Under the pieces are notes generated by a model that had not been told where the DNA came from, ran no database searches, and saw only the letters and a program-made list of their open reading frames with translations. A stretch of 64,000 nucleotides of DNA from Bradyrhizobium sp. CB1650 (lineage in GTDB: Bacteria > Pseudomonadota > Alphaproteobacteria > Rhizobiales > Xanthobacteraceae), in assembly GCF_029761915.1 (NCBI RefSeq), contig NZ_CP121695.1:5175501-5239500 (forward strand). Reading direction: 5' to 3'. This document shows positions 63,116-64,000 of this stretch, piece after piece. Numbering within the stretch: position 1 is the stretch's first letter; each line of letters begins with the position of its first letter. The position numbers and the translations under genes are program-made.

Positions 63116-64000
63116 CTAGCCTCGCCGGGCCAGCACGAAGGCGGCGGCGGCCGCCACCAGTGCCGGAACCGCCGCCGCAACAAACAGCGGCTGCGCCCCC
63201 ATGTCGCGGGCAAGCATCAGGCCGCCGATGAGGGGTCCGACGATCGAGCCGATGCGGCCGATGCCGAGCGCCCATCCCACGCCGGTCGATCTGATTGCCG
63301 TCGGATAGAAGGTCGCAGTCAACGCGTTCGACGCGATCTGTCCTCCGACGATGCAGAATCCCGATGCAAAGATCGCAATCGTGACCAGAACGATCGAATG
63401 GCTTGCCATACCGATGGCCGCAACCGCCACCGCAGCCATCAGATAGGTCAGCGAGAGCGCGCGAAACGAGAAGCGGTCGATGAAATGGCCGAGCGTAAAC
63501 GTGCCGACCACACCGCCAACCTGAAGCATCGCGCCGATCGCGGCCGCGGCCGAAACCGAGACCCCGAGATCATTCAGCACGGTGGGCAGCCAATTCGACA
63601 GCAGATAGAGGTCGAGCAGGCTCATGAAAAACACGACCCAGAGCAGAAGCGTCACCGATCCGCGCCCTTCTGCAAACAGATGCGCGACGGGCAGCCCCGA
63701 CAGCTTCGGTTCCTGCACGACGAATCTGGCGTTGCCGGCGAAGGATGCGCCGGGCGCGACCTTTAGCAGAAGGTCCGCCACCTCGCGGTCGCGGCCGCCG
63801 ACCAGCGCCAGGAACCGGATCGATTCCGGCAAGGCCTTGAGCAAGAAAGGCAGAAGCAGCAGCGGCACGAGGCCCCCGACCAGAAACACCGAGCGCCAGC
63901 CGAAGGCGGGAATGAGCGCAGCCGCCAGCAACCCGCCCAAGGCCGCACCGATCGAAAAGCCTGCGAACATGACCATCACGAGGGTGGCACGACGGCGATG
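63116..64000 (-). CDS. MFS transporter, C-terminal part (cut by window edge)
   Basis: The last ~295 residues of a 12-helix major facilitator; the frame stays open to the end of the window, so the N-terminus is outside. Helices alternate clearly (GFSIGAALGGLLAAALIPAFGWR, LLLPFLLKALPESIRFL, ...IGAMLQVGGVVGTFTLGHFIDRFSFR). The LPES loop and G...DR loop are like those of the aromatic-acid:H+ symporter group, for example benzoate or hydroxybenzoate carriers; substrate not proven. Confidence 0.88.
   Translation of the reverse strand, partial: HRRRATLVMVMFAGFSIGAALGGLLAAALIPAFGWRSVFLVGGLVPLLLLPFLLKALPESIRFLALVGGRDREVADLLLKVAPGASFAGNARFVVQEPKLSGLPVAHLFAEGRGSVTLLLWVVFFMSLLDLYLLSNWLPTVLNDLGVSVSAAAAIGAMLQVGGVVGTFTLGHFIDRFSFRALSLTYLMAAVAVAAIGMASHSIVLVTIAIFASGFCIVGGQIASNALTATFYPTAIRSTGVGWALGIGRIGSIVGPLIGGLMLARDMGAQPLFVAAAVPALVAAAAAFVLARRG

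Overview
The window looks like chromosomal DNA of a Bradyrhizobium-type alphaproteobacterium (Nitrobacteraceae). It is GC-rich with strong G/C third positions. It encodes a eukaryote-like type II glutamine synthetase (glnII) divergent from its small translational inhibitor gene gstI, and carries DUF2336, CreA, DUF2735 and several palindromic intergenic repeats of the kind scattered through Bradyrhizobium genomes. Proteins are densely packed in short operons on both strands. I saw no rRNA, complete tRNA, CRISPR array, insertion sequence or prophage.

Layout. 0-7 kb: start of an FMN reductase, an AraC regulator, a DUF2336-PilZ-HD-GYP (c-di-GMP) operon, a nitroreductase, an esterase, a ChrR-like cupin and a PsiF-repeat protein. 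7-10.5 kb: an operon of amidohydrolase, COG0523/CobW GTPase and metallo-beta-lactamase hydrolase. 10.6-18.1 kb: an ABC-F ATPase, a Tat-exported multicopper oxidase and, divergently, an exported molybdenum hydroxylase (large subunit, 2Fe-2S subunit, diheme cytochrome). 18.3-20 kb: a lower-GC pair (orphan substrate-binding protein, DUF1080). 20.3-28 kb: three GrlR-like paralogues interleaved with a Sel1 protein, a signal-less ModA-like protein, glnII/gstI, a MliC-like inhibitor, a tyrosine phosphatase and an SDR.

28-45 kb: a DUF2161 nuclease-like protein, GNAT, thioesterase, a signal-less BtuF-like protein, a tryptophan-to-anthranilate operon (alpha/beta-hydrolase formamidase, kynA, kynU), an M20 deacylase, a divergent PNPOx/MocR pair, several small exported proteins, CreA, an L,D-transpeptidase, glutathione peroxidase, polysaccharide deacetylase, a DHFR-like protein and DoxX. 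45-64 kb: malic enzyme, an unrecognised 654-residue exported protein, aspS, selO, a Ugp-like ABC cassette without ATPase but with a phosphodiesterase, a quinone oxidoreductase/LysR pair, a 36-residue membrane protein, rnd, a class III aminotransferase and an MFS transporter cut by the window end.

The best candidates for undescribed biology are an array of five GTTTCGT 7-mers ending in a perfect 15-bp inverted repeat near 39.4-39.5 kb; the three GrlR-like genes, two of which are tandem domain duplications; the G3E GTPase co-transcribed with two predicted metallohydrolases; and the ATPase-less ABC cassette coupled to a phosphodiesterase. The glnII/gstI control region, with a clear -24/-12 (sigma-54) promoter, is the best explained regulatory site.
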